Part shown: in pieces, positions 8,180 through 15,060 of the stretch | Position numbering within the stretch: the first letter of the stretch is position 1 | Layout of the letters: each line of letters opens with the position of its first letter | NCBI GenBank assembly: GCA_964387585.1 | Contig: CAYLWW010000023.1 | Location: 1-19,303 of the forward strand | Direction of reading: 5' to 3' | Length of the DNA stretch: 19,303 nt | Source of the DNA: CAYLWW01 sp964387585 | GTDB lineage: Bacteria; Pseudomonadota; Alphaproteobacteria; Rickettsiales; Midichloriaceae | Made by a program: the position numbers and the translations under genes | Notes under the pieces: generated by a model | Told to the model about the DNA's origin: nothing | Seen by the model: only the letters and a program-made list of their open reading frames with translations | Database searches by the model: none

Positions 8180-8680
8180 CTATAGTGCTACGTCATGACC
8201 ATACAAAGGTTGATTTAATTCACCACTAAATTCATAATAAAGTCCTAATTCTTTTAGGTAATTATCTTTGCAATAAGTAGATGCATACTTTTCCTTATCA
8301 TCTTCAATTACTTCTGCCAATATCACTTCATAGGAATTGTTACCTAATATTTTAAATCCAAACAATAATACATCCAACTCGTTACCATTTACTTCCAGCC
8401 TAACTTGATGATTTTTCATTAACTCACCCACACCTTCATGGTAAGACAAATGTTCATTACAATATTTTCCCCATACTGAATAACATAAGAACTCTATGCT
8501 TTTTTGCAATTCAGTAGTACATTTTTTAAAATGATTTAAATCCTCCTTTTTTAATAAAATGACTGACTTACTATCAGTAATGGTAACACTATCACCAAGA
8601 CAAAGTTTAAGTTCTTCTTCAGAATTTTTTATATTATTGATTGATTCTATTATTTTATTTTTAATACTTTTTTTATTCAT
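8180..8680 (-). CDS. Hypothetical protein, 166 residues
   Basis: I do not recognise this protein. It is a hydrophilic, Glu/Lys/Asn-rich polypeptide with no signal peptide or membrane segment, so it is probably cytoplasmic or a secreted effector-type product. It opens with a lysine-rich helix (MNKKSIKNKIIESINNIKNS) and contains a Cys/Trp-bearing middle (CTTELQKSIEFLCYSVWGKY, roughly residues 54-73). It then has alternating hydrophobic strands (VRLEVNGNELDVLLFGFKIL, about 93-112) that look like a small alpha/beta domain, and ends with a Gly/Tyr-containing tail. No Shine-Dalgarno is evident before the ATG. It stands alone, convergent with virB6 and its IS relic, and is separated by 244 bp from the divergent elbB gene. 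The open frame in AT-rich sequence supports a real gene, although no family evidence backs it. Confidence 0.6.
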   Translation of the reverse strand: MNKKSIKNKIIESINNIKNSEEELKLCLGDSVTITDSKSVILLKKEDLNHFKKCTTELQKSIEFLCYSVWGKYCNEHLSYHEGVGELMKNHQVRLEVNGNELDVLLFGFKILGNNSYEVILAEVIEDDKEKYASTYCKDNYLKELGLYYEFSGELNQPLYGHDVAL

Positions 8681-8924
8681 AATTGTTATTATATAACTAA
8701 AATTTAATCTTTTAAGGCCTTAATTATGGCTAAAGCTATTATATTAAACGCTTTAGGTCAATCATCTTATATGTGTAAGTTAAATTATTCTTCTTACTAA
8801 AAATAATAAAATCTATTTTAAGAAGTAAAAAAAATTTTATTGTCACATAACTAATGATAATATACCTTATTCTTTAGAGAAAAAATAAATCCGATTTAAA
8901 TATAAAAAACTTCTTAAAGGTAAT

Positions 8925-9587
8925 ATGAAAAGTAAAAAGGTAGCAGTAATATTATCAGGATGCGGTTATCTAGATGGAAGTGAAATAAATGAAGCGGTGT
9001 TAACATTGCTTGAAATTGATCGAAATAATGCTAAATATTCAGTATTCGCTCCTGACATTGAGCAAGTATCGACAGTAAATCATATTAGTAAAGCTGCTGT
9101 TATAACAGGGGAAAAGCGTAATGTGCTTATAGAATCTGCGAGAATAGCCAGAGGCAACATCAGGTCGATTACTGAATTAGATCATGATGAATTTGATGCA
9201 TTAATATTACCTGGAGGATTTGGGGTAGCTTGCAATTTATCTAATATTGCGACTAAAGGTAATGATTGCAATATTTTACCAGAGATTAATCGTGTAGTAC
9301 TTGATTTTTTTGATGCTAAAAAGCCTATTGGTGCTATATGCATAAGTCCAGCTTTATTAGCTAAAATTTTGTCTGTTCGTAGTAAAGAAATAATACTAAC
9401 TTTAGGCAATCATAACCAACTATTAGTTGATTTAGGCATAAAACAAATACCTAGTGCAGCTAATGAAATTGTCGTAGATGATAAAAACAAGTTAGTGAGT
9501 TCACCAGCTTTTATGCTAGAAGCTAGGATTAGTGATATAGCTATTGGAATATCTAAACTAGTGAATAAAGTCTTATCAATGATATAA
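8925..9587 (+). CDS. elbB: ElbB-type DJ-1/PfpI superfamily protein (glyoxalase-like)
   Basis: The 220-residue protein has the ElbB layout. The N-terminal strand and loop VILSGCGYLDGSEINEAVLT (8-27) is diagnostic. FAPDIEQ and the VNH motif (41-53), the RNVLIESARIARG segment (65-77) and LILPGGFGVACNLSNIA (93-109) follow. The nucleophile-elbow cysteine is Cys139 in GAICISPALLAKIL. The glutamate expected to assist it (Glu20 or Glu23 in GSEINE) is also present. ElbB proteins are cytoplasmic members of the DJ-1/PfpI fold with glyoxalase activity reported in vitro; a role in isoprenoid synthesis has been proposed but is uncertain. The start is supported by AAAGG at 8916-8920, 4 nt before the ATG, one of the few clear ribosome-binding sites in the window. 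The next gene starts 40 bp downstream on the same strand. Confidence 0.93.
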   Translation: MKSKKVAVILSGCGYLDGSEINEAVLTLLEIDRNNAKYSVFAPDIEQVSTVNHISKAAVITGEKRNVLIESARIARGNIRSITELDHDEFDALILPGGFGVACNLSNIATKGNDCNILPEINRVVLDFFDAKKPIGAICISPALLAKILSVRSKEIILTLGNHNQLLVDLGIKQIPSAANEIVVDDKNKLVSSPAFMLEARISDIAIGISKLVNKVLSMI

Positions 9588-9627
9588 TTATGAGCAATGG
9601 ACCTATAACTAGTATAAAGCTAGAAAA

Positions 9628-10434
9628 ATGATACAGAACAAATTTAAGAAGTATTATGTTATGTTTAGTAATGCAATATTTCTAGCTACACTCGTAATAA
9701 GCTTGCAATTTAGCGATAACATAATATCGTTTTTTGTTAAAGACGCATACGCCAAAAACCCTATTACTAATAAGTATAAAGCTGAAGATAAGGTCATGGT
9801 GCTTAATTGCCCTATTACTCCTGGAATATGGGGAATTAGCAATAAGCCATTAATATATTTGGGAAACAATTTATGGCGTAAAGTTGGTTCTGCAGAATTT
9901 GCTAAGGGTCAATATATAGAGCTAATCGGTAGAGTAACAGATAATAGCTGTGTACCTATAAGCCAAGCAGTAGTGGAAATTTGGCAATTGGATTATAATG
10001 GTTATGATAATAACCATTATGGTTACGGTGCTTCTAGCGGAATGCAAACACTAAAAAATAAAGTTAATAAGTCAATAACTAGCGATTTAAACTTTGTCGG
10101 TTCAGGTTCAACTACCACGGATAATTTAGGTTATTATAGATTTTATACTGTAATTCCAGGTAAGTATAAGCAGAATAATAAACCCCCTCATATTAAATTT
10201 TATGTACATCACATGAATTTTATAGGTTTAGAAGGTGAAATGTTTTTTGAAGATTTGATATCTCAAAAAGAAATTGATTCAGTAATAAGCAAAATAGGTT
10301 ACCCCAGTTATTATAAAGAATTAATATTAGCAAAAAAAATAGCAGTAAATAAAATCGTGGCTCCAGATATTAGTGTATCGGTATATAATTTTAATATCAC
10401 AATGGAAGGAAAGAACAGGTATAAAGAATACTAA
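9628..10434 (+). CDS. Exported intradiol ring-cleavage dioxygenase-like protein
   Basis: The 268-residue protein has an N-terminal hydrophobic segment (about 11-28) and a plausible signal-peptidase site after Ala42 (DAYA-KN). This points to a periplasmic or envelope location. The rest has the intradiol dioxygenase fold of protocatechuate 3,4-dioxygenase beta subunits: G(R)VTDNSCVPISQAVVEIWQ (101-120), DNLGYYRFYTVIPGKY (165-180) and PPHIKFYVHHMNF (186-198). In the family, ferric iron is held by two Tyr and two His. Tyr126 and Tyr180 and the first His (His188) fit, but the second His of the usual HxH pair is Lys190 here. Ring-cleavage activity is therefore doubtful unless His194 or His195 substitutes. 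No other aromatic-catabolism gene is nearby. Met12 (9661) is an alternative start. The fold assignment is good; the substrate is unknown. Confidence 0.82.
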   Translation: MIQNKFKKYYVMFSNAIFLATLVISLQFSDNIISFFVKDAYAKNPITNKYKAEDKVMVLNCPITPGIWGISNKPLIYLGNNLWRKVGSAEFAKGQYIELIGRVTDNSCVPISQAVVEIWQLDYNGYDNNHYGYGASSGMQTLKNKVNKSITSDLNFVGSGSTTTDNLGYYRFYTVIPGKYKQNNKPPHIKFYVHHMNFIGLEGEMFFEDLISQKEIDSVISKIGYPSYYKELILAKKIAVNKIVAPDISVSVYNFNITMEGKNRYKEY

Positions 10435-10531
10435 AAATCTTTAATATATAAAAAAATAACAAAGTAAATTTTTATTAAATTACAATTACTATAAAGTCGT
10501 ATCAATATTTTATTAATATTTTTTGAAATCT

Positions 10532-10846
10532 ATGCATATGAGAAAGCTACCAATAATTATTTCGCTATTGATCTTAACTATTCTTCAAATTTCCCATAAT
10601 ACTTTTATTATAGAGGAAAAGAAATTACACCGCGATGAATCGCTAAGTCTTATAAAAATCGTATACCATCCAGTCGAATTAAAAATACCTCATGAAAAAT
10701 ATAATGTAGTTAGTGATGATCAGATACAACAATTTATAAATAACATTGTCCAAAGAGTAGTTGACAATACAAAATATATAGTAAATTTTATAAAGCAGTT
10801 ATTGATGGATTCGCTTAATAAGGATAAGCAAAATATTACTCAATAA
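10532..10846 (+). CDS. Small hypothetical membrane-anchored or exported protein
   Basis: I do not recognise this gene. From the ATG at 10532 the product is 104 residues; ATG 10538 is an equal alternative, and an in-frame TTG at 10523 is less likely. A basic start (MHMRK) is followed by a hydrophobic stretch (LPIIISLLILTILQI) that looks like an uncleaved anchor or signal peptide. The remainder is polar, with helical segments rich in Ile, Val, Gln and Lys (QIQQFINNIVQRVVDNTKYI and onwards) and an acidic/basic tail. The stop codon lies 130 bp upstream of the preferred lolA start, or 10 bp from the start of the lolA open frame, on the same strand. Cotranscription with lolA and an envelope role are possible inferences. 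No Shine-Dalgarno is visible. Confidence 0.6.
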   Translation: MHMRKLPIIISLLILTILQISHNTFIIEEKKLHRDESLSLIKIVYHPVELKIPHEKYNVVSDDQIQQFINNIVQRVVDNTKYIVNFIKQLLMDSLNKDKQNITQ

Positions 10847-10975
10847 TTAAGTTATTTGTTTAATCAAGTTTGCGACTTGATATCTACTTGTATAAGTTGT
10901 TATTATATATTAAAATCGATGCTATTTCTTAAATGTATTAAAAAGGCGCTTCAAGCTTTATTTAGATGCTTGGGT

Positions 10976-11608
10976 ATGAAACCACATGGCTTGTTTTTAA
11001 TTATCTTTTGTTTAACAGCCATAGTTAATTCAGAAAGAGTAAAAGCAGACTTAGAATGTAATAGCAATTCTTTAAAGAGAATAGAAGATTACTTAAATAG
11101 CATCGATACGATGCATACACGTTTTTCACAACTCAATCAAGATGGAAAGTTACAAGAAGGGGAGATTTATCTCTCTAAGCCTAATCATTTAAAATGGGAG
11201 TATTTAAAGCCTAATCATGTAATGATTTTAGTGAATAAAGAGGTGATCATTTATCACGACTATGAACTAGATGAAACTACTAGCTTACCATCAAAGTCTG
11301 CTATTATAAATCTATTATCAAAAAAGAATATCAACTTAAAAAAAGATGTAATTCTAAAGAGGTGTATAGAGAATGAACAATATTATGAATTATTAATTAC
11401 AAAAGCTAATCCTGATTCTGATTTTGATTTCGATATTTGGCTAAGGTTTAATAATAACCCTATATCGATAGAACGAATAGCTACTTTATCGGATAATACA
11501 GTAGTTAGTGAAGTTATGTTTCAAGACATAAATTATAATATTAAAATTTCACCTAATGTTTTCGTATTTAAAGATCCCAAATTCTTTAATAAAGAAATAG
11601 AAGATTAA
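10976..11608 (+). CDS. lolA: Outer-membrane lipoprotein carrier protein LolA
   Basis: LolA is the periplasmic chaperone that takes lipoproteins from the LolCDE complex to the outer membrane. From ATG 10976 the product is 210 residues, close to the family's usual 200. A signal peptide (MKPHGLFLIIFCLTAIVNSE) ends near VKA-DL. The mature part carries the expected pattern: MHTRFSQLNQDGKLQEGEIY, then LSKPNHLKWEY (the conserved Pro...Trp-Glu-Tyr strand), then VILVNKEVIIYHDYELDETT, and later FNNNPISIERI and VFVFKDPKFF near the end. The frame is open 120 bp further upstream (TTG 10856, ATG 10919), but these starts would put about 20-40 residues before the signal peptide. I therefore prefer 10976, although no Shine-Dalgarno supports any of the starts. 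A terminator follows at 11662. Confidence 0.88.
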   Translation: MKPHGLFLIIFCLTAIVNSERVKADLECNSNSLKRIEDYLNSIDTMHTRFSQLNQDGKLQEGEIYLSKPNHLKWEYLKPNHVMILVNKEVIIYHDYELDETTSLPSKSAIINLLSKKNINLKKDVILKRCIENEQYYELLITKANPDSDFDFDIWLRFNNNPISIERIATLSDNTVVSEVMFQDINYNIKISPNVFVFKDPKFFNKEIED

Positions 11609-11661
11609 TTCTAAGAGATAGAAGTATTATTTAAATAATTATAGTTTACTCTCTAATTTTT

Positions 11662-11689
11662 CTCTTAATTATGCTATAAGAGGTTTTTT
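11662..11689 (+). terminator. Rho-independent terminator behind lolA
   Basis: CTCTTA (11662-11667) pairs with TAAGAG (11677-11682), closed outside by a T-G wobble, and is followed by GTTTTTTG (11683-11690). Stem plus T-run on the plus strand, 54 bp after the lolA stop, is the best terminator in the window. Confidence 0.6.
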
Positions 11690-11716
11690 GATTAGCAATT
11701 TACTAATACTACTGTA

Positions 11717-11745
11717 TTGCATAACTAATTGAATTTTCATAATAT
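11717..11745 (+). promoter_or_regulatory. brnQ: Possible brnQ promoter
   Basis: TTGCAT (11717-11722) and TAATAT (11740-11745) are spaced by 17 bp between the lolA terminator and the brnQ ATG at 11755. Only half of the -35 bases match the consensus, and the -10 is so close to the ATG that the transcript would be almost leaderless. This agrees with the absence of a Shine-Dalgarno but remains weak. Confidence 0.25.
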
Positions 11746-11754
11746 AATAAAATA

Positions 11755-12909
11755 ATGAAAAAATCTACTTTACTATACGGATTCTCAATATTTTCAATGT
11801 TTTTTGGCTCAGGTAATTTAGTATTTCCTTTAAAATTAGGGGTGGAAAATCATAATTTATGGAATATCGCCTTTTTAGGCTTGTTTATTACTGGAGTTAT
11901 ATTACCATTTTTAGGTTTATTCGTAATTAAGTTACATAAAGGAAATTATAATACATTTTTTGGCGAAGCTGGAAAAACTGCTCAGTTGTTACTTCCATTT
12001 TTTATTTTATCTTTATTAGGTTCTTTTGGTGTAGTACCTAGATGCATCACTGTAGCTCATGGTAGTATATCTTATATTGTTCCTCAAGTATCATTATCTG
12101 TTTTTAGCGCATTATTTTTAGCAATTTGTTATTTTGCTTGTTTAAAAGAACAATGGATCATAGCCCTTTTAGGCAAATGGTTAACGCCTATATTACTAGT
12201 AGCATTATTATTTTTAATTACTATAGGGGTATCTCAAGCACCTGACTTCCAAGGAAGTTATGAATTCAATATCACAAATATTCGAGAATCCTTTACTAGA
12301 GGTTTTTTGGAAGGGTATGAGACTATGGATTTATTTGCGGCATTCTTTTTTTCGTCTCTAATATTTAAACAAATACAAGATTCTATGAAAAAAGAAAAAA
12401 ATAATGAAGAAATGATATTGAAAATAGCGCTAAAATCCAGCTTAATTGGCGCTACATTGCTTTCAATTATTTACTTAGGATTTGTTTTTTTAGGAGCGCA
12501 TTATAAAAGTATAGTTATAGAATCAGCACCAGAATTAATCTTACCTAAACTAGCTTATTATCTACTAGGAAACAAAGCAACATTGTTAATAACGGTAATA
12601 GTTATGCTTTCTTGTATAACTACAGCAGTAGCTTTAAATAATATATATGCTAGATACATATTAGAGGTTGCGAGAATAAAGGAGAGTTATTTTGCTATAA
12701 TACTCTTAGTAACAACAATAGTATCTTTTATTATATCTACTTTTGATTTTAGAGGGATAACTAAGTTTTTAGTACCTATTCTTCATGCTTCCTATCCCGC
12801 TTTAATAATATTAACTTTACTCTCTATTATTACTACTAAATACCCTATGTTGAAAAAGTTGTTATTTTATGGTGTAGTAATAGTATCTATAGCATATAGA
12901 TACTATTAA
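11755..12909 (+). CDS. brnQ: Branched-chain amino acid transporter BrnQ (LIVCS family)
   Basis: The 384-residue protein is an inner-membrane carrier for Leu, Ile and Val, driven by a cation gradient in characterised members. It is hydrophobic throughout, with about a dozen probable helices. It shows the family's first-helix signature FGSGNLVFPLKLG (17-29), the PRCITVAHG segment (95-103, corresponding to the family PRxxxVxxE-like region), and the conserved GYETMDLFAAFFF (187-199). It is shorter than the roughly 440-residue Escherichia coli protein, mainly towards the C-terminus. The frame starts with a typical basic MKKS and ends at a clean stop. It follows the lolA terminator and is followed by a gene-free IS graveyard, so it is probably transcribed alone. 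Import of amino acids fits an intracellular bacterium that cannot make them; that part is inference. Confidence 0.92.
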   Translation: MKKSTLLYGFSIFSMFFGSGNLVFPLKLGVENHNLWNIAFLGLFITGVILPFLGLFVIKLHKGNYNTFFGEAGKTAQLLLPFFILSLLGSFGVVPRCITVAHGSISYIVPQVSLSVFSALFLAICYFACLKEQWIIALLGKWLTPILLVALLFLITIGVSQAPDFQGSYEFNITNIRESFTRGFLEGYETMDLFAAFFFSSLIFKQIQDSMKKEKNNEEMILKIALKSSLIGATLLSIIYLGFVFLGAHYKSIVIESAPELILPKLAYYLLGNKATLLITVIVMLSCITTAVALNNIYARYILEVARIKESYFAIILLVTTIVSFIISTFDFRGITKFLVPILHASYPALIILTLLSIITTKYPMLKKLLFYGVVIVSIAYRYY

Positions 12910-12978
12910 AATTAGTGATGGATAAGAGGTTGTAAATAAGTGGGCTTAAAAAGAAATATCTTTGCAAAAAGTATGATG

Positions 12979-13759
12979 CTGTTAACAAAATAATTTCAAA
13001 AAAAAATAAGAATCGATGATATAGTATTTTGAAGGTAATAAGATTTAAAGAATTAGTATAGCCATTTTTAGAAGTATCAAAACAAAAAATTGTTAGACCG
13101 ATGAAAAGTAAGTCATTATAAATTTTTTTGTGGGAGTACTGTAAGTTTTGATTACAGGTATCTCATATTCTTCAGGTGAGATATAAGAAGATGGAGTGAT
13201 AATCGTTTCTTTTACAAGTTGTTATATTGCTTGTAAAGCCTCAAAGAGGTATTGATAGATGTAGTAGTTTTTGTTGATGGATCAAAAATTTTGCGATTGC
13301 GTAGATATAGTAGAGGAGCTTAAAAAGCCAAAAAAGCGAGAGGCTGGAAGAGGTAGAAAGAAACTTGTACACAACTATATATGTTGCAATTAGTAACGAG
13401 TCTATTATTGCCTGTAAGTTATTTTAACACAAAAATAAGATTGTATGAGCTTTGAAAAGCTTAAACAAGAATTGTTTTGGAATAAAATATCTTATAGCTG
13501 ATAAATAATATGATACTTTAAATGTTAAGATCACATCGAGCAAAACCAGCGATAGCGTTTAAGTGAGTTTATTTACCAGAAAACTCTGAATTAATATCTG
13601 AGATCAATTTGTATAAAAACGCCATATTATTAAGGGTTTTTTGGGAGCGGAATGGAGGTAAACAAAAGGATTGCTATGAGATTTGATAAGATAGTTCATA
13701 TCTGTCTCAATTTTATCCCTATTGCTATCCCTAGTTTTATAAAATTATTTTGTTAACAG
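12979..13759 (+). mobile_element. IS5-like element relic with perfect 18-bp terminal inverted repeats
   Basis: CTGTTAACAAAATAATTT at 12979-12996 is repeated exactly in inverse at 13742-13759. The resulting 781-bp unit is of the size of small IS5-group elements. Between the ends lie only fragments of a transposase frame, with many stops and frameshifts. A TG dinucleotide adjoins both outer ends and could be a 2-bp target duplication, but that is short enough to be chance. The element lies behind brnQ. The ends are direct observation; the IS5 assignment comes from the C-terminal coding fragment. Confidence 0.75.
13528..13756 (+). pseudogene. IS5-family transposase C-terminal fragment
   Basis: Three frames together give RSHRAKPAIAFK, then YLPENSELISEINLYKN, then RHIIKGFLG, then MEVNKRIAMRFDKIVHICLN, running to a stop at 13754-13756 inside the right terminal repeat. 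The order LYKNRHII..FFG...RIAMRFDK is the characteristic end of IS5-type transposases (the region around the catalytic Glu; here the expected Glu after RHI is Lys). Further upstream (12997-13527) only short, uncertain pieces can be read. Stops and shifts throughout make it non-functional. Confidence 0.65.
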
Positions 13760-13935
13760 TGCAATATAACTAACAATTAATAAATTAAGGCTACGCAAAA
13801 GGTCTAATACGATTTTACTACACCAATTTTCAAAGCTGTCAATTATAATTCTTGTCAATGCTTTAAGTCCAAAGCATTCTATCATTTTTTTAAATGATTT
13901 TGCATAATTTGTCAGTTATTAGGGAAGATGACCTA

Positions 13936-13992
13936 TAATTGGATAACTTAAACTTATGTTATTTCTAGCATAACGCTTGCATTATCCAATTA
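13936..13992. repeat. Compound palindrome
   Basis: TAATTGGATAA (13936-13946) pairs perfectly with TTATCCAATTA (13982-13992). Inside it, GTTAT (13958-13962) can pair with ATAAC (13970-13974). No T-run follows on either strand. It lies about 75 bp beyond the stop codon of the minus-strand repeat-protein gene and 177 bp beyond the IS5-like relic; a palindromic element or transcript-stabilising structure is possible. Between 13760 and 13935 only a short minus-strand open stretch of no known identity is seen. Confidence 0.5.
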
Positions 13993-14066
13993 CAATACAG
14001 GGCTAAAGTAGATTATTATAACCTCATTAACCCTTAGATAGGTAAGTTTAAAAGAACTTTATGCTC

Positions 14067-14726
14067 TTATGGCCTGCTTCTATTAAAGCTTTTTCTAAAC
14101 CTATCACCACCTCCACCTCTTTCATTTCTGCTATCGCCTCTGTCACCTCTATCACTCCTTTCGCCGCCAAATCTTTCATTTCTGCTATCGCCTCTATCAC
14201 CTCTATCGCTCCTTTCGCCACCAAATCTTTCATTTCTACTATCGCCTCTGTCACCTCTATCACTCCTTTCGCCACCAAATGATGATCTAGGAGCACCTCT
14301 ATTTTCACCTTGTGGAGAAGAGAATCGCCTTCTTTCCCCTCCTTGAGGTCTTGAATCACTTCTTCTAGAATCGCCAGAATCTGAGAAACGACGAGTTGAT
14401 AGATTTCTAGAAATTTCAGCAGTACGCTCTTCAAGAGCTGTAACTTGATCTACGAGCTTAGTAACTGCACTATAAATCATTCCAAGTATGTTAACGCTAG
14501 CAATGTCTTCTTTGTTGTCACCAGTTTCTGAGCTGCTTAAACTACTATTTAAAATATTATTTTCTTCTGCCCATTGCTTCATATAAGGTTGTTGCATGAT
14601 GTCGCGAAGTAAGCCATGCATACTACTCATTGCTGCAAAAGATTCAGGAGAAGTGAAAAGTTGTTGCATTTGATTTTGCCATTCAATTAATAATTGGCTA
14701 GCAGCTTTTTCTTGTTCATTATTCAT
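14067..14726 (-). CDS. Hypothetical protein with Arg/Gly/Asp-rich C-terminal repeats
   Basis: The 219-residue protein has two parts. Residues 1-110 are helical, Gln/Met/Glu-rich (EWQNQMQQLFTSPESFAAMS, then YMKQWAEENN), and end in a likely coiled coil (AVTKLVDQVTALEERTAEIS, about 87-106). Residues 111-219 are low-complexity and rich in Arg, Gly, Ser and Asp, with no hydrophobic core. They include three identical tandem repeats FGGERSDRGDRGDSRNER at 150-167, 168-185 and 186-203, and a basic end (FRKSFNRSRP). There is no signal peptide. Such tails in other bacteria are often flexible RNA- or protein-binding regions, as in RNA helicases and RGG proteins, which is only an analogy. The start ATG at 14726 gives the full helical domain; no Shine-Dalgarno is clear. 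It is flanked by gene-free sequence on both sides. I do not recognise a named family. Confidence 0.72.
   Translation of the reverse strand: MNNEQEKAASQLLIEWQNQMQQLFTSPESFAAMSSMHGLLRDIMQQPYMKQWAEENNILNSSLSSSETGDNKEDIASVNILGMIYSAVTKLVDQVTALEERTAEISRNLSTRRFSDSGDSRRSDSRPQGGERRRFSSPQGENRGAPRSSFGGERSDRGDRGDSRNERFGGERSDRGDRGDSRNERFGGERSDRGDRGDSRNERGGGGDRFRKSFNRSRP
14118..14279 (-). repeat. Three 54-bp in-frame tandem repeats
   Basis: The unit encodes 18 residues and occurs three times without spacer. The copies differ from one another at four sites only: Gly GGC/GGT, Ser AGT/AGC, Asp GAC/GAT and Ser AGC/AGT. Every difference is at a third codon position and synonymous. Confidence 0.9.
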
Positions 14727-15060
14727 CGATTTTTATTTATAAAATTTAAATAAGTTAATAGAGTATAACTTTTTAATTTGAAAACATTAAAAAATTATAA
14801 TATTAATAAATTAAGTTATGTTATTATTTTAGTTGTGTTAGTATTACATTGCATTGCATAGATAACTCTTTAGAAAACTATCAATAAGCTCCAAGAATCC
14901 TAGAACAAAAAAGTTTTAAAAAAACTTGCTGATTACATAGATTGTTAAAACATTCCCTGGGATTAACGATTAGGAACTACTAGATTAATATAAAAGTTAC
15001 ACTTAAAAGCAAATAATAGCCTAAATTAAGGCAGTCAATAAATTAGTTTATCTGAAAACA
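14727..15060. other. Gene-free divergent spacer
   Basis: This 334-bp AT-rich stretch separates two divergent genes and must hold both promoters. No gene, tRNA or long inverted repeat was seen. The only small feature is the short tandem ATTGCATTGCAT near 14846-14857. No convincing -35/-10 pair could be picked out. Confidence 0.4.

Noticed and set aside
9182..9869. Antisense frames within elbB and the dioxygenase-like gene
   Set aside because: They are shadows of well-supported genes, without ribosome-binding sites or family features.
13745..13920. Independent minus-strand gene of about 58 codons
   Set aside because: It has no start with a ribosome-binding site and no known family; kept only as a possible gene fragment in the findings.
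14118..14279. Possible CRISPR array from regularly repeated units
   Set aside because: The units abut without spacers and encode protein repeats; no cas genes are present.
14118..14279. RGDS motifs as proof of a host-cell adhesin
   Set aside because: No signal peptide or membrane anchor is present, and RGD arises easily in Arg/Gly/Asp low-complexity sequence.
14048..14434. 128-residue minus-strand frame and 73-residue plus-strand frame over the repeats
   Set aside because: They are by-products of the 54-bp tandem repeat, which keeps other frames open; the 219-residue frame has a proper N-terminal domain and synonymous variation.
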